A DNA stretch of 64,000 nucleotides, from contig CAZJZV010000002.1 of NCBI GenBank assembly GCA_964550635.1, positions 113,151 to 177,150 of the forward strand, written 5' to 3'. A model generated the notes under the pieces. It saw only the letters and a program-made list of their open reading frames with translations, ran no database searches and was not told the origin of the DNA. This document shows positions 25,308 through 33,860 of this stretch, in pieces (within the stretch, counting starts at the first letter, position 1; every line of letters starts with the position of its first letter). The stretch is from RGIG4097 sp964550635. Lineage in GTDB: Bacteria; Bacillota; Clostridia; Christensenellales; CAG-917. The position numbers and the translations under genes were made by a program.

Positions 25308-25323
25308 TATATAAATCTATAAT
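25295..25323 (+). promoter_or_regulatory. Promoter of ppa
   Basis: TTGACT at 25295-25300 and TATAAT at 25318-25323 with a 17-base spacer, 30 bases before the ppa ATG. Confidence 0.8.
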
Positions 25324-25353
25324 CTAAATATAGATTTAGTATGGAGATACGAT

Positions 25354-25890
25354 ATGAGCAGTATATGGCATGACGTCGATCCGTCACGTATCACACCGAC
25401 GGATTTTCTCGCTGTAATTGAGATTTCAAAAGGTTGCAAAAACAAGTACGAACTCGACAAGGAAACGGGTGTCCTTATCCTTGATCGCGTGTTGCACACG
25501 TCCACTCACTATCCCGCAAACTACGGGTTCATCCCTCGCACCTATTCGGACGACAACGATCCCCTTGACGTGCTCGTTCTTTGCTCGGAGGCTATCGTGC
25601 CTATGGCAATGGTGCGTTGTTATCCCATCGGCGTGATCATGATGCAGGACGGCGGGGATATGGACTACAAAATCATTGCAATTCCATTCACCGATCCCAA
25701 CTGGAATATCTACAAAAATATCGAGGAACTCCCTCCTCATATCATGCAAGAAATGGCGCACTTCTTCAAGGTCTACAAGCAACTTGAATCCAAGGAAACC
25801 ACCGTTTTCCAAGTGAAAGACCGCGCCTTTGCGGAACTGATCATCAAGGATAATATCCATCAGTATCGCAAAAAATTCAACGTAAAATAA
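25354..25890 (+). CDS. ppa: Inorganic pyrophosphatase, family I
   Basis: Hydrolyses pyrophosphate released by biosynthesis. The 178 residues include EISKGCKNKYELDKETG, the YPANYGFIP segment and the metal-binding signature DDNDPLDVLV. Family I soluble enzymes are less common than the DHH type in Bacillota, but the match is clear. Own promoter and terminator. Confidence 0.95.
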   Translation: MSSIWHDVDPSRITPTDFLAVIEISKGCKNKYELDKETGVLILDRVLHTSTHYPANYGFIPRTYSDDNDPLDVLVLCSEAIVPMAMVRCYPIGVIMMQDGGDMDYKIIAIPFTDPNWNIYKNIEELPPHIMQEMAHFFKVYKQLESKETTVFQVKDRAFAELIIKDNIHQYRKKFNVK

Positions 25891-25892
25891 TT

Positions 25893-25935
25893 GCAGAAAC
25901 CCGTTTCCGAAAGGGAGCGGGTAGCGTTTTTCTGC
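25893..25935 (+). terminator. Terminator after ppa
   Basis: CCCGTTTCC-GAAA-GGGAGCGGG (nine pairs with G-U, GAAA tetraloop) lies inside an outer GCAGAAA / TTTCTGC pairing and is followed by five T. Confidence 0.75.
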
Positions 25936-25968
25936 TTAACTAAAGATTTATAAGTCGGAGAGGATATT

Positions 25969-27399
25969 ATGTACGACGTAATTATCATCGGAGGCGGAAT
26001 TGTCGGTACGGCGGTGCTCGATAGGCTCGCAAGATACGACAAATCCGTTTTGTTATTAGAAAGCGCAGACGACGTTGCTTTCGGCGCAACTCGCGCAAAT
26101 AGCGGTATAGTCCACGCAGGATACGATTGCGATCCCGGCACTATGAAGGCTCGTTTCAACGTGCGCGGTAACGCTCTCACTTGGAAATTCGTGGAAGAAC
26201 TCGACGTTCCCGCAAAGAAATGCGGTTCTCTCGTCGTCGCTCCCGAAGAAGGACTGGACGGCTTGAAGAAACTCTACGACAAGGGTGTTGCAAACGGCGT
26301 CAAAGTCGAAGTTTGGAACCGCGAACAAACTCTTGCATTCGAGCCTAACGTGTCCGACAATATCGCATATTCTTTGTATGCGCCCGAGGCGGGCATCGTT
26401 TCACCCTATCAACTCGCAATCGCACTTGCCGATAGAGGTATTCTCAACGGCGGAAAAATCCAAACCGAAACCGAAGTCGTCGCATTGTCCCGCGAAAACG
26501 ATAGTTGGAAAGTGGAAACCACAAACGGCACTTTCTATGCAAAAACCGTCGTCAACTGCGCAGGCGCAAACGGTGCGAAAGTGTGCGATATGGCGGGTGC
26601 GGAACATTACGATACGGAATTTAGAAGGGGAGATTACTTCGTGCTTGACAACGTTGAAAACAAGAACGTCAACACCGTCATATTCCCCTTGCCGACCGCG
26701 GCGGGTAAGGGCATTTTGGTCGCTCCCACCGCAGACGGAAACGTCATCTACGGACCGACTTCCATTCCTACCGTCAACGGCGACACCGCGGTTACTCTCG
26801 ACGGACTCGACGAAATCCGCAAGAACGTATCCTTGACCTACAAAGCGCCCCAATACCGCAAGTGCATTCGCATATATGCGGGCGTGCGCACCGTGATAGG
26901 ACACGACTTTGTGATAGGCAATTCCGCTCTCGTGCCGAATTTCATCATGGCAGTCGGAATTTGCTCCCCGGGACTGTCATCCGCTCCCGCAATCGCGGAG
27001 TATATCGAAGAACTTTATCTGTCTGCTGAAAAAGCTGAACTCAAAGATAATCTCGTCGTCGAAATGCCCAAGCACAAGCGCCTTATGGAACTCGACGAAG
27101 ACGAACTCAACGCACTCATCGCAAATGATCCCGCGTGGGGTAGAATAGTTTGCCGTTGCGAAAAGGTCACCGAAGCGGAAATCGTGTCTGCAATTCACTC
27201 ACCGCTCCCCGCCACGACCGTTGACGCGGTCAAACGTCGCGTGCGTGCAGGTATGGGACGTTGTCAAGGCGGTTTCTGCGCGCCGAGAGTTATTGAAATT
27301 CTCGCGCGTGAACTCGGCAAACCTATCACCGAAATCAGAAAGGGATTCGGGGATAGTTATATCGCGCGTTATCCCGTCAAGGAGGTGCCGAATGACTAA
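25969..27399 (+). CDS. FAD-dependent oxidoreductase, GlpA-like, with BFD-like iron-sulfur tail
   Basis: A 476-residue flavoprotein of the DAO/GlpA superfamily. The N-terminal dinucleotide fold is IIIGGGIVGTAV (residues 4-15), and TRANSGIVHAGYDCDPG is the substrate-side block seen in GlpA-like and L-2-hydroxyglutarate oxidase-like enzymes. The C-terminal 60 residues carry CRCEK and CQGGFC, a BFD-like [2Fe-2S] domain. It overlaps the following GlpB-like gene, and a DUF1667 gene completes a trio conserved across Clostridia and often annotated as anaerobic glycerol-3-phosphate dehydrogenase. No glycerol kinase or uptake gene is present here, so the substrate is uncertain. Confidence 0.85.
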   Translation: MYDVIIIGGGIVGTAVLDRLARYDKSVLLLESADDVAFGATRANSGIVHAGYDCDPGTMKARFNVRGNALTWKFVEELDVPAKKCGSLVVAPEEGLDGLKKLYDKGVANGVKVEVWNREQTLAFEPNVSDNIAYSLYAPEAGIVSPYQLAIALADRGILNGGKIQTETEVVALSRENDSWKVETTNGTFYAKTVVNCAGANGAKVCDMAGAEHYDTEFRRGDYFVLDNVENKNVNTVIFPLPTAAGKGILVAPTADGNVIYGPTSIPTVNGDTAVTLDGLDEIRKNVSLTYKAPQYRKCIRIYAGVRTVIGHDFVIGNSALVPNFIMAVGICSPGLSSAPAIAEYIEELYLSAEKAELKDNLVVEMPKHKRLMELDEDELNALIANDPAWGRIVCRCEKVTEAEIVSAIHSPLPATTVDAVKRRVRAGMGRCQGGFCAPRVIEILARELGKPITEIRKGFGDSYIARYPVKEVPND

Positions 27400-28627
27400 T
27401 CTATCATATGACGTTGCAATCATCGGTGGCGGTCCCGCAGGTATGGCAGCCGCTCTCGAAGCGCACAAGAAGGGCGCAAAAGTCCTTGTCATCGAAAGAG
27501 ACGTGCGCCTTGGCGGTATTCTCAATCAGTGCATACACGCAGGTTTCGGACTTCACTATTTCGGAGAAGAGTTGACCGGTCCCGAATACGCAAACCGTTT
27601 CGCAGTCCTTGTCAAAGAAAACAAAATCGATGTCATGCTCAACAGTATGGTGTTGAATATAAGCGCGGATAAGACTCTCAAGGTTTTGTCCCCCGACGGA
27701 TATATCACCGTCAACGCAAAAGCGGTCGTGCTTGCAATGGGTTGCAGAGAGCGTACCGCGGGCGCAATCACCCTTCCCGGCACCCGTCCCGCAGGCGTGT
27801 ATACCGCGGGTATGGCGCAGAAACTTTGCAATATCGAAGGTTTTCTCGTCGGAAAGAAGGTGGTAATCCTTGGAAGCGGTGATATAGGACTTATTATGGC
27901 GCGCCGTATGACTCTCGAAGGCGCGGACGTGAAACTCGTTCTCGAACTCATGCCGTATTCAAGCGGATTGAAGAGAAATATCGTGCAGTGCTTGAACGAC
28001 TTCAACATTCCGCTCAAATACTCCCACACCATTACAAGACTTGTCGGCAGTCCTCGTTTGACAGGACTTTACTATGCTCCCGTCGACGAATACCGCCGTC
28101 CCATCATGGAAAAGGAAGAATATATCGAATGCGATACGTTGCTCCTGTCAGTCGGTCTGATTCCCGAAAACGACTTGCTCGGCGGACTTGACGTCGAGAT
28201 GTCCCCCATAACTTCGGGCGCGGTCGTCGATGAAAACAGAATGACTTCCCTTGACGGCTTGTTCTCTTGCGGAAACGTCCTTCACGTGCACGACCTTGTC
28301 GATAACGTTTCTCACGAGGCGGAAACCGCAGGCGCAAGCGCGGCGGATTATGCGGCGGGCAAACTCAATCTCACTCCCGTCGTGAACGTGTCGGGTTGCG
28401 ACGGAGTGCGTTATGCTCTTCCGCAACGAGTGCATAGGGGAGATGACGGCGAAGTCCAAATCTTCTTGCGCGTAGGCGACGTGTACAAGGGCAAACGCCT
28501 TGTCGTCGAGTGCGACGGAAAGGAAATCTATTCCCGCAAAACCATGATTCTCTCTCCCGGTGAAATGGAGAGTGTGAAAGTCAAGCGCGCCGATTTGACC
28601 GGCGACGTTGTCGTGAGGTTGAAATGA
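27392..28627 (+). CDS. NAD(P)/FAD-dependent oxidoreductase, GlpB-like partner
   Basis: A 411-residue pyridine-nucleotide-disulfide-type flavoprotein. FAD-binding GGGPAGMAAALEAHKKGAK is at the N-terminus, a second dinucleotide site VVILGSGDIGLIMARRM is in the middle, and a late SCGNVLHVHDLVDNVS block binds FAD. ATG 27392 is preferred: AAGGAGGTG at 27379-27387 is ideal, and the longer upstream frame is a shadow of the preceding gene. It probably passes electrons between the GlpA-like subunit and a carrier. Confidence 0.86.
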   Translation: MTNLSYDVAIIGGGPAGMAAALEAHKKGAKVLVIERDVRLGGILNQCIHAGFGLHYFGEELTGPEYANRFAVLVKENKIDVMLNSMVLNISADKTLKVLSPDGYITVNAKAVVLAMGCRERTAGAITLPGTRPAGVYTAGMAQKLCNIEGFLVGKKVVILGSGDIGLIMARRMTLEGADVKLVLELMPYSSGLKRNIVQCLNDFNIPLKYSHTITRLVGSPRLTGLYYAPVDEYRRPIMEKEEYIECDTLLLSVGLIPENDLLGGLDVEMSPITSGAVVDENRMTSLDGLFSCGNVLHVHDLVDNVSHEAETAGASAADYAAGKLNLTPVVNVSGCDGVRYALPQRVHRGDDGEVQIFLRVGDVYKGKRLVVECDGKEIYSRKTMILSPGEMESVKVKRADLTGDVVVRLK

Positions 28628-28962
28628 ATACTATTTGCATAATGTGTCCTATGGGTTGCCCCCTGACGATAGAAGAAAAAGACGGCGTAGTGTCCGTCAG
28701 CGGTAACACTTGCCCCCGCGGTAGAAAGTACGGAGAGCAAGAGTTCAAGTCCCCCGAGCGCACTCTCACCACTCTCGTGAAAATGGAAGGCGGTGGAGTC
28801 GCATCCGTAAAGACGACTTGCCCCATTCCCAAGGATAGACTGTTTGAACTCACCGATTATATCGGCACGCTCGCTATGCCCGCGACATGCAAAATCGGGG
28901 ACGTAGTCGAAGTCAATCCCCTTGGAATCCAAACAGAAATCGTTGTGACGGGCAGACCGTAA
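28624..28962 (+). CDS. DUF1667 cysteine-rich protein
   Basis: A 112-residue protein starting ICIMCPMGCPL, with further cysteines in NTCPRGRKYG and TTCPIPKD. The four-cysteine layout suggests a metal or iron-sulfur site. DUF1667 genes regularly follow the GlpA/GlpB-like pair; here it overlaps the GlpB-like stop by four bases. Likely an electron-transfer or assembly subunit of the trio, inferred from context. Confidence 0.87.
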   Translation: MNTICIMCPMGCPLTIEEKDGVVSVSGNTCPRGRKYGEQEFKSPERTLTTLVKMEGGGVASVKTTCPIPKDRLFELTDYIGTLAMPATCKIGDVVEVNPLGIQTEIVVTGRP

Positions 28963-28964
28963 CG

Positions 28965-30512
28965 ATGAAAAAGGCGCGACTCGTAAACAATCGTCCAATG
29001 TGTTTCGTCGCGCTGTCACTTGCGGTGGGTATTCTCATCGCGGAAGCGCTTTACGGTGTGAATAAATACCTATATTTGATACCGACGGTCCTATTTGCAT
29101 TATCTGCGATAGGACTGTTTTCTTTCCGCAAAACTCGCAAATTCTGCTACGTAGCGATCGCTATGCTCGTAGGCTTTCTCGGAATGTGCGGAGCAAGTGA
29201 TATTTACGACTCGAAGGTCGGAAGTTACGACAACGTATACGTCCATATGCAAGGCAAGGTCGATAGCGAAATCGTCGTGGGCGACCGCACGGAGTTTTAC
29301 GTTACGGATATTTTCATCAACTTGCAAGAAACGGAGGGTAGGGCAAAGGTGTTCATATCCTCAACCGAAGTGCCGAATTTCGGCGTCGGTGACGTCGTGA
29401 CCTTCGTCGGAGAAATCAAAAGCGTTGACCACGAGAAATTCGACACCCGCTACGCAACTGCCTATTCGTCCAAGTGCTATTACTACGTTTTCGGTCAGAG
29501 TGTTTCAAAAACCGCGGACGGCAGTGCGTTATTCCCGCGCAACTTGCAGATGAGCATCAAAAGAATGTTTGACGAAAATCTCGACGTGAATACTTCGTCC
29601 GTTTGCAAGGCTCTCGTGTTAGGGGACAAATTCGGCATGGACGACGACTTGAATGCAAACGTACAAACGAGCGGACTTGCGCACGTGCTTGCGGTCAGCG
29701 GATTGCACGTGACGGCACTTGCATCTGCCGTATACGCATTCTTGAAGAAGTTGAGAGTCAAACCAAAAACGTCCTTGCTTATCGTTACGATACTCACGTT
29801 TTTATACTCGATGCTATGCTCGTTTACGCCGTCGTCGATGAGAGCGGTCATCATGACTTTCGTCCTGAATTTCGCAAACGCATACGGCTACAAGCAAGAC
29901 AACCTGTCAAGTTTGTCTTTTGCCGCGTCCATACTTCTCGTCGTCAATCCGACGAATATCATGAGCGTAGGTTTCTTGTTGTCGGTGACTTCGGTGCTTG
30001 GAATTTTCATAGCGTACAGACCTTTGAGTGGCGTCGGAATGAAGTTGGTCGAAAAAATCAGTCCCGAGAAAAACCGCGGAAAACGCTTTGTCGAAAGCCT
30101 GTCCGTAAGCTTTTCCGCGAACCTGATGAGCATGCCGCTTGCCACTTATTTCTTTGAAGCGATACCCGTATTGTACTTGGTGTCAAACCTTGTTATTTTA
30201 CCGTATCTAATGTTTATCTATCTAATTTTGCTGTTAATCACCCTGTTTGCGCAAATAACTACTCTTTGGGGTGTAACTTTCATCATGCAACCGTTGCTAT
30301 TTCCATTCGTACAATGGGTAAAACTTATTGGCAGTATCAGTTGGGCGCAGTTTGACTTAACAATCGGGGTGGTGCTTGTCATTTTCTATTCTCTTGCTTG
30401 CGTTGCCTGCTCTCGCTACGTATTCCTGAATAAGCGTGTAAAAGCGACGATTGCAATCGTTTTGGTCGCTTGTTTCATCGCGGTGCAGACTTTGACTCTT
30501 GCGATTGCGTAG
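28965..30512 (+). CDS. ComEC/Rec2-type membrane protein lacking the C-terminal hydrolase domain
   Basis: A 515-residue multi-helix protein of the ComEC/Rec2 DNA-uptake channel family. It has the N-terminal DUF4131-like region with two to three helices and a soluble beta domain (about 75-185). The competence domain follows, with the signature LAHVLAVSGLHVTALAS near residue 235 and about eight helices. The metallo-beta-lactamase-like domain that brings full ComEC to 700-800 residues is absent: the ORF ends just after the last helix with a clean stop. ATG 28965 sits two bases after the DUF1667 stop; the longer frame is a shadow. No comEA is nearby. Confidence 0.85.
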   Translation: MKKARLVNNRPMCFVALSLAVGILIAEALYGVNKYLYLIPTVLFALSAIGLFSFRKTRKFCYVAIAMLVGFLGMCGASDIYDSKVGSYDNVYVHMQGKVDSEIVVGDRTEFYVTDIFINLQETEGRAKVFISSTEVPNFGVGDVVTFVGEIKSVDHEKFDTRYATAYSSKCYYYVFGQSVSKTADGSALFPRNLQMSIKRMFDENLDVNTSSVCKALVLGDKFGMDDDLNANVQTSGLAHVLAVSGLHVTALASAVYAFLKKLRVKPKTSLLIVTILTFLYSMLCSFTPSSMRAVIMTFVLNFANAYGYKQDNLSSLSFAASILLVVNPTNIMSVGFLLSVTSVLGIFIAYRPLSGVGMKLVEKISPEKNRGKRFVESLSVSFSANLMSMPLATYFFEAIPVLYLVSNLVILPYLMFIYLILLLITLFAQITTLWGVTFIMQPLLFPFVQWVKLIGSISWAQFDLTIGVVLVIFYSLACVACSRYVFLNKRVKATIAIVLVACFIAVQTLTLAIA

Positions 30513-30617
30513 CCCGCGCCACTGCAAATTTTATTCATCGTTTTCACTTTTTTCGGTGTTTTTTATGCGTTTGTGCGCATATCGTAAATTTATCAATCAA
30601 AAATATGTAAAAAATGA

Positions 30618-30646
30618 TTGATTAACGCGAGCGTTTGTGTTATTAT
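30618..30646 (+). promoter_or_regulatory. Promoter of the acidic membrane-anchored gene
   Basis: TTGATT at 30618-30623 and TATTAT at 30641-30646 with a 17-base spacer, 36 bases before the start. An ATCAATCA / TGATTGAT inverted repeat overlaps the -35. Confidence 0.55.
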
Positions 30647-30681
30647 TTCTAATACTAGATATTATGAAGGGGTATGTAGAA

Positions 30682-31659
30682 ATGCCGAGTTCGATTTTCA
30701 ATTTGTTAGCATTGAGCGTTACGGGTATTTTCGACGGTATCGTGGGCTATGCAGTCCTTGGTGTATTCGCCGTCGCTATCGTGCTTGCCGTTATTTTGGC
30801 GGTAGCATCTTCTGCAAAGTCCGGAAAGGGCGATGCGGATGAAGAAATGTATGCGGAACTTTCCACTTATTACGCCGACGGTGTCATTCCCGATGCACCC
30901 ACTGCGAAAGCAGAAGTCGCAGAAGAACCCGCCGTTGAAGAAGTCATCGAAGAACTTCCTCTCATCGAAGAAGTGCCCGCAGAAACTCCCGTCGCAGCCG
31001 CACCTGCACCTGTTGAATCTGCACCCGTTGCGACTCCCGAACCCGTCAAACACGAACAACTTTCCGAAGAAAATCCCATCGCGGCAAACACCGTTCCCGA
31101 AGACCAACGTCAAGGCGACTGGTCCAACTACGACGGAGAATACGACGGCTACTACTACGATCCCATCGACGCGTGCTACTACGAAGGCAAACCCCCTGTG
31201 TACGTGCAAAAGATGTACCTGCCTCCCGTGGAAACCATCGTCCGCAAAATCAAATCCCCCGCGGCACCGCTTTCGGACAAACCCCTTGCCAAACGCGCGC
31301 CCATCAAGAAGAAAGAAGGTGGCGGACTCGACGTCGCAATCATCTACGGTCAATACGTTATCGAACACAACGAAGAAGGGGAATACTTCTTCACCCTTTA
31401 CGACAACAAAGATAATCTCTTGTATGAGAGTTTCAACTATGCAAACGAGCAATATTGCCGTGATGCAGTCAAGCGTTTCAAGAAACACGTTCTCGTCGGA
31501 CAATTCTCCGTGGAAGGCGAACAAGGTTCCTATCACTTCGTGCTTGTCCGCAAGATCAACACCTATCTCGGACCGAAGAAAGAAACCAGAGTCGATGCAG
31601 AAGACAGCATAAAACAACTCAAATACTACGCGCAAACGGACGTCGTTCGCGCACAATAA
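30682..31659 (+). CDS. Membrane-anchored acidic protein, function unknown
   Basis: A 325-residue protein with one N-terminal membrane helix (about residues 12-36). A long acidic Pro/Ala/Glu/Val-rich linker follows (about 50-140), then a Tyr/Asp-rich patch (DGEYDGYYYDPID). The C-terminal region of some 80 residues beginning YGQYVIEHNEEGEYFFTL vaguely resembles the YegP/DUF1508 stress-protein fold. ATG 30682 is chosen because AAGGGG lies nine bases upstream; a longer reading begins at 30664. Monocistronic. The linker may span part of the wall or act as a scaffold. No firm family. Confidence 0.65.
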   Translation: MPSSIFNLLALSVTGIFDGIVGYAVLGVFAVAIVLAVILAVASSAKSGKGDADEEMYAELSTYYADGVIPDAPTAKAEVAEEPAVEEVIEELPLIEEVPAETPVAAAPAPVESAPVATPEPVKHEQLSEENPIAANTVPEDQRQGDWSNYDGEYDGYYYDPIDACYYEGKPPVYVQKMYLPPVETIVRKIKSPAAPLSDKPLAKRAPIKKKEGGGLDVAIIYGQYVIEHNEEGEYFFTLYDNKDNLLYESFNYANEQYCRDAVKRFKKHVLVGQFSVEGEQGSYHFVLVRKINTYLGPKKETRVDAEDSIKQLKYYAQTDVVRAQ

Positions 31660-31674
31660 TCGACAAAAGCAATC

Positions 31675-31708
31675 GCACCGCAAGCAAACCGCTTGCGGTG
31701 CTTTTTTT
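31675..31708 (+). terminator. Terminator after the acidic membrane-anchored gene
   Basis: An 11-bp stem (GCACCGCAAGC / GCTTGCGGTGC) followed by seven T. Confidence 0.95.
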
Positions 31709-31721
31709 GTCTTGTGAAGTT

Positions 31722-31755
31722 GCACTCACTATGAGCGAGTGCGAGTACGCACATA
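31722..31755. repeat. Dispersed 32-34-base repeat, copy B
   Basis: GCACTCACTATGAGCGAGTG followed by CGAGTACGCACATA resembles 23763-23794 with a few changes and a two-base length difference. Confidence 0.6.
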
Positions 31756-31789
31756 CTTTGAAAAGAGTTAATTTTAGTTTGAGCGGTGC

Positions 31790-31827
31790 GCTCCCGCGAG
31801 ATTCCCACGCTACGCTCGGAATGACAG
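31790..31827. repeat. 38-base dispersed repeat, copy B
   Basis: Identical by eye to 23641-23678. It sits between two terminators in the convergent spacer 31709-31882, which holds no gene. Confidence 0.85.
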
Positions 31828-31835
31828 GCAAAACA

Positions 31836-31863
31836 AAAAAGGCACGAGTTTTCGTGCCTTTTT
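31836..31863. terminator. Bidirectional terminator in the convergent spacer
   Basis: AAAAGGCACGA / TCGTGCCTTTT with a four-base loop, A-run on one side and T-run on the other. It serves the - strand GGGtGRT gene and backs up the + strand terminator. Confidence 0.88.
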
Positions 31864-31882
31864 GTTTTGTGTGAAATAATAA

Positions 31883-32887
31883 TTATTTCGTCAATGCCTC
31901 TTGTACTGCAACCGCACATGCGACTGAAGCACCAACCATGGGGTTGTTGCCCATGCCGATGAGTCCCATCATTTCGACGTGTGCAGGGACGGATGAAGAG
32001 CCTGCGAATTGTGCGTCGGAGTGCATTCTGCCCATGGTGTCGGTCATGCCGTAGGATGCAGGACCTGCCGCCATATTGTCGGGGTGAAGGGTTCTGCCAG
32101 TGCCACCGCCGGATGCGACGGAGAAGTACTTCTTGCCGTGGTCAACGCACCATTTCTTGTAGGTGCCTGCGACGGGGTGTTGGAAACGGGTAGGGTTGGT
32201 GGAGTTGCCGGTGATGGAGACGTCGACGTCTTCAAGGCGCATGATTGCAACGCCTTCGGTGACGTCGTCTGCGCCGTAGACGCGGACTGCTGCTCTTTCG
32301 CCCTTGGAGTATGCGGTTTCCTTGACGATTGCGACTTCGCCGGTGTAGTAGTCCATTTTGGTTTGGACGTAGGTGAAGCCGTTGATACGAGAGATGATGA
32401 ACGCGGCGTCTTTGCCGAGACCGTTCAAGATGACTTTCAAGGGTTGTTGACGGACCTTATTTGCGGTTTTTGCGATACCGATTGCGCCTTCAGCTGCGGC
32501 GAAGGATTCGTGACCTGCGAGGAACGCGAAGCACTTGGTTTCTTCACGGAGCAACATAGCGGCGAGATTGCCGTGTCCGAGACCGACTTGACGTTGTTCT
32601 GCGACGGAGCCGGGGATGCAGAAGGATTGGAGACCGATACCGATTGCTTCAGCCGCGTCTGCCGCGTTTTTGCAGTCCTTCTTGATTGCGATAGCGCAAC
32701 CGACGGTGTATGCCCAAACAGCGTTTTCAAAAGCGATAGGTTGGATACCTTTGACGATACCTTCGACGTCGATGCCGTTGTCGGTGCAAACCTTTTTAGC
32801 GTCCTCGATACTTGCGATGCCGTATTGAGCGAGGACGGAGTTGATTTTGTCTATTCTTCTTTCATAGCCTTCAAAAGTGATGCTCAT
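31883..32887 (-). CDS. GGGtGRT family protein
   Basis: A 334-residue protein of the GGGtGRT family, named for its motif, present here as SGGGTGRTLHPDN. The N-terminal region is helical; the central part has SITGNSTNPTRFQHPVAGTY. Its function is not established. It always tends to sit next to an NifU-like scaffold gene, as here, 11 bases downstream of it. The start at 32887 is set by AAGGAGG on this strand; the longer reading has no ribosome site. Likely part of a metal-cluster or redox function with its partner. Confidence 0.88.
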   Translation of the reverse strand: MSITFEGYERRIDKINSVLAQYGIASIEDAKKVCTDNGIDVEGIVKGIQPIAFENAVWAYTVGCAIAIKKDCKNAADAAEAIGIGLQSFCIPGSVAEQRQVGLGHGNLAAMLLREETKCFAFLAGHESFAAAEGAIGIAKTANKVRQQPLKVILNGLGKDAAFIISRINGFTYVQTKMDYYTGEVAIVKETAYSKGERAAVRVYGADDVTEGVAIMRLEDVDVSITGNSTNPTRFQHPVAGTYKKWCVDHGKKYFSVASGGGTGRTLHPDNMAAGPASYGMTDTMGRMHSDAQFAGSSSVPAHVEMMGLIGMGNNPMVGASVACAVAVQEALTK

Positions 32888-32898
32888 GGTATGCCTCC

Positions 32899-33600
32899 TT
32901 ATTCGTGTCTGGGATCGATCCACTTAACCGCGCCGTCTTCGGCTTTATATCTGCCGTAGGTACCGGTGCATTTAGCGAGAGCTTCGTTGGCGTCGACGCC
33001 TTTCTTGATCATTTCCATGAAGACGCCGAGCTTGCAGAATTGGTAACCGATGATTTCGTTATTCTCATCGAGAGCGATTTTGGTGACGTAACCTTCCGCC
33101 ATTTCGAGGTAACGGGGACCTTTTGCGACGGTGGAGTACATAGTACCGATTTGGCTTCTGGTGCCTTTGCCGAGGTCTTCGAGACCTGCGCCGATGACGA
33201 GACCGCCTTCGGAGAAAGCGGATTGAGTTCTGCCGTAGACGATTTGGAGGAACAATTCTCTCATTGCGGTGTTGATAGCGTCGCAAACGAGGTCGGTGTT
33301 GAGGGCTTCGAGAAGGGTTTTACCGGCGAGGATTTCAGCCGCCATAGCAGCGGAGTGAGTCATACCGGAACAGCCGAGAGTTTCGACCAAAGCTTCTTGG
33401 ATGATGCCGTCCTTGACGTTGAGGGTGAGTTTGCATGCGCCTTGTTGGGGTGCGCACCAGCCTACGCCGTGGGTAAGACCGCTGATGTCCTTGATTTCCT
33501 TTGCCTGAACCCATTTACCTTCTTCGGGAATGGGAGCGGGACCGTGGTTAGGTCCTTTGGCGACGCAACACATTTCTTGTACTTCACGAGAATATTGCAT
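32899..33600 (-). CDS. NifU-like iron-sulfur cluster assembly scaffold protein
   Basis: A 233-residue protein related to the IscU/NifU scaffold fold. Cysteines are in GVGWCAPQQGACK, in ETLGCSGMTHS and later in YQFCKLG; the GCSGMTHSAAMAAE segment corresponds to the scaffold's active region. The C-terminal half is specific to the GGGtGRT-linked branch. It is first in a two-gene operon with the GGGtGRT gene, with a GGAGG site and a promoter at 33646-33674. Confidence 0.82.
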   Translation of the reverse strand: MQYSREVQEMCCVAKGPNHGPAPIPEEGKWVQAKEIKDISGLTHGVGWCAPQQGACKLTLNVKDGIIQEALVETLGCSGMTHSAAMAAEILAGKTLLEALNTDLVCDAINTAMRELFLQIVYGRTQSAFSEGGLVIGAGLEDLGKGTRSQIGTMYSTVAKGPRYLEMAEGYVTKIALDENNEIIGYQFCKLGVFMEMIKKGVDANEALAKCTGTYGRYKAEDGAVKWIDPRHE

Positions 33601-33645
33601 ACTTTGATGCCTCCTAAAAGTGTATTATTATTTTTAGTCGCGAAT

Positions 33646-33674
33646 ATTTTATCATACGAGCGAACATTTATCAA
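33646..33674 (-). promoter_or_regulatory. Promoter of the NifU-like/GGGtGRT operon
   Basis: On the - strand, TTGATA (33669-33674), 17-base spacer and TAAAAT (33646-33651), about 45 bases before the start. Confidence 0.75.
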
Positions 33675-33860
33675 CTTAATTAGGCAAAAAAAATGCGCGG
33701 ACTGCGCAAAAGTGGATTTTGATTTTGAGAATTTCGTTTCAAGTGGTTAGAAGCGCTAAAACTCACCGAAAAATCCGAATATGAAGAAAAAATCAATCAT
33801 AGTTGCGGATGAGAAAAATCGCAGAGTTTTCGGCAATCTAACAGGGCGAAACGCCGAAAA
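33675..33860. other. Gene-free spacer downstream of the XRE gene
   Basis: No ORF supported. A TTTTCGGC / GCCGAAAA inverted repeat (33827-33834, 33853-33860) abuts the XRE stop and could be its terminator, though the loop is long and the T-run weak. Confidence 0.45.

Noticed and set aside
32009..32959. Long + strand ORF over the GGGtGRT gene
   Set aside because: Its Cys/Asp/Val-rich composition reflects antisense reading; the - strand gene has a family motif, ribosome site and promoter.
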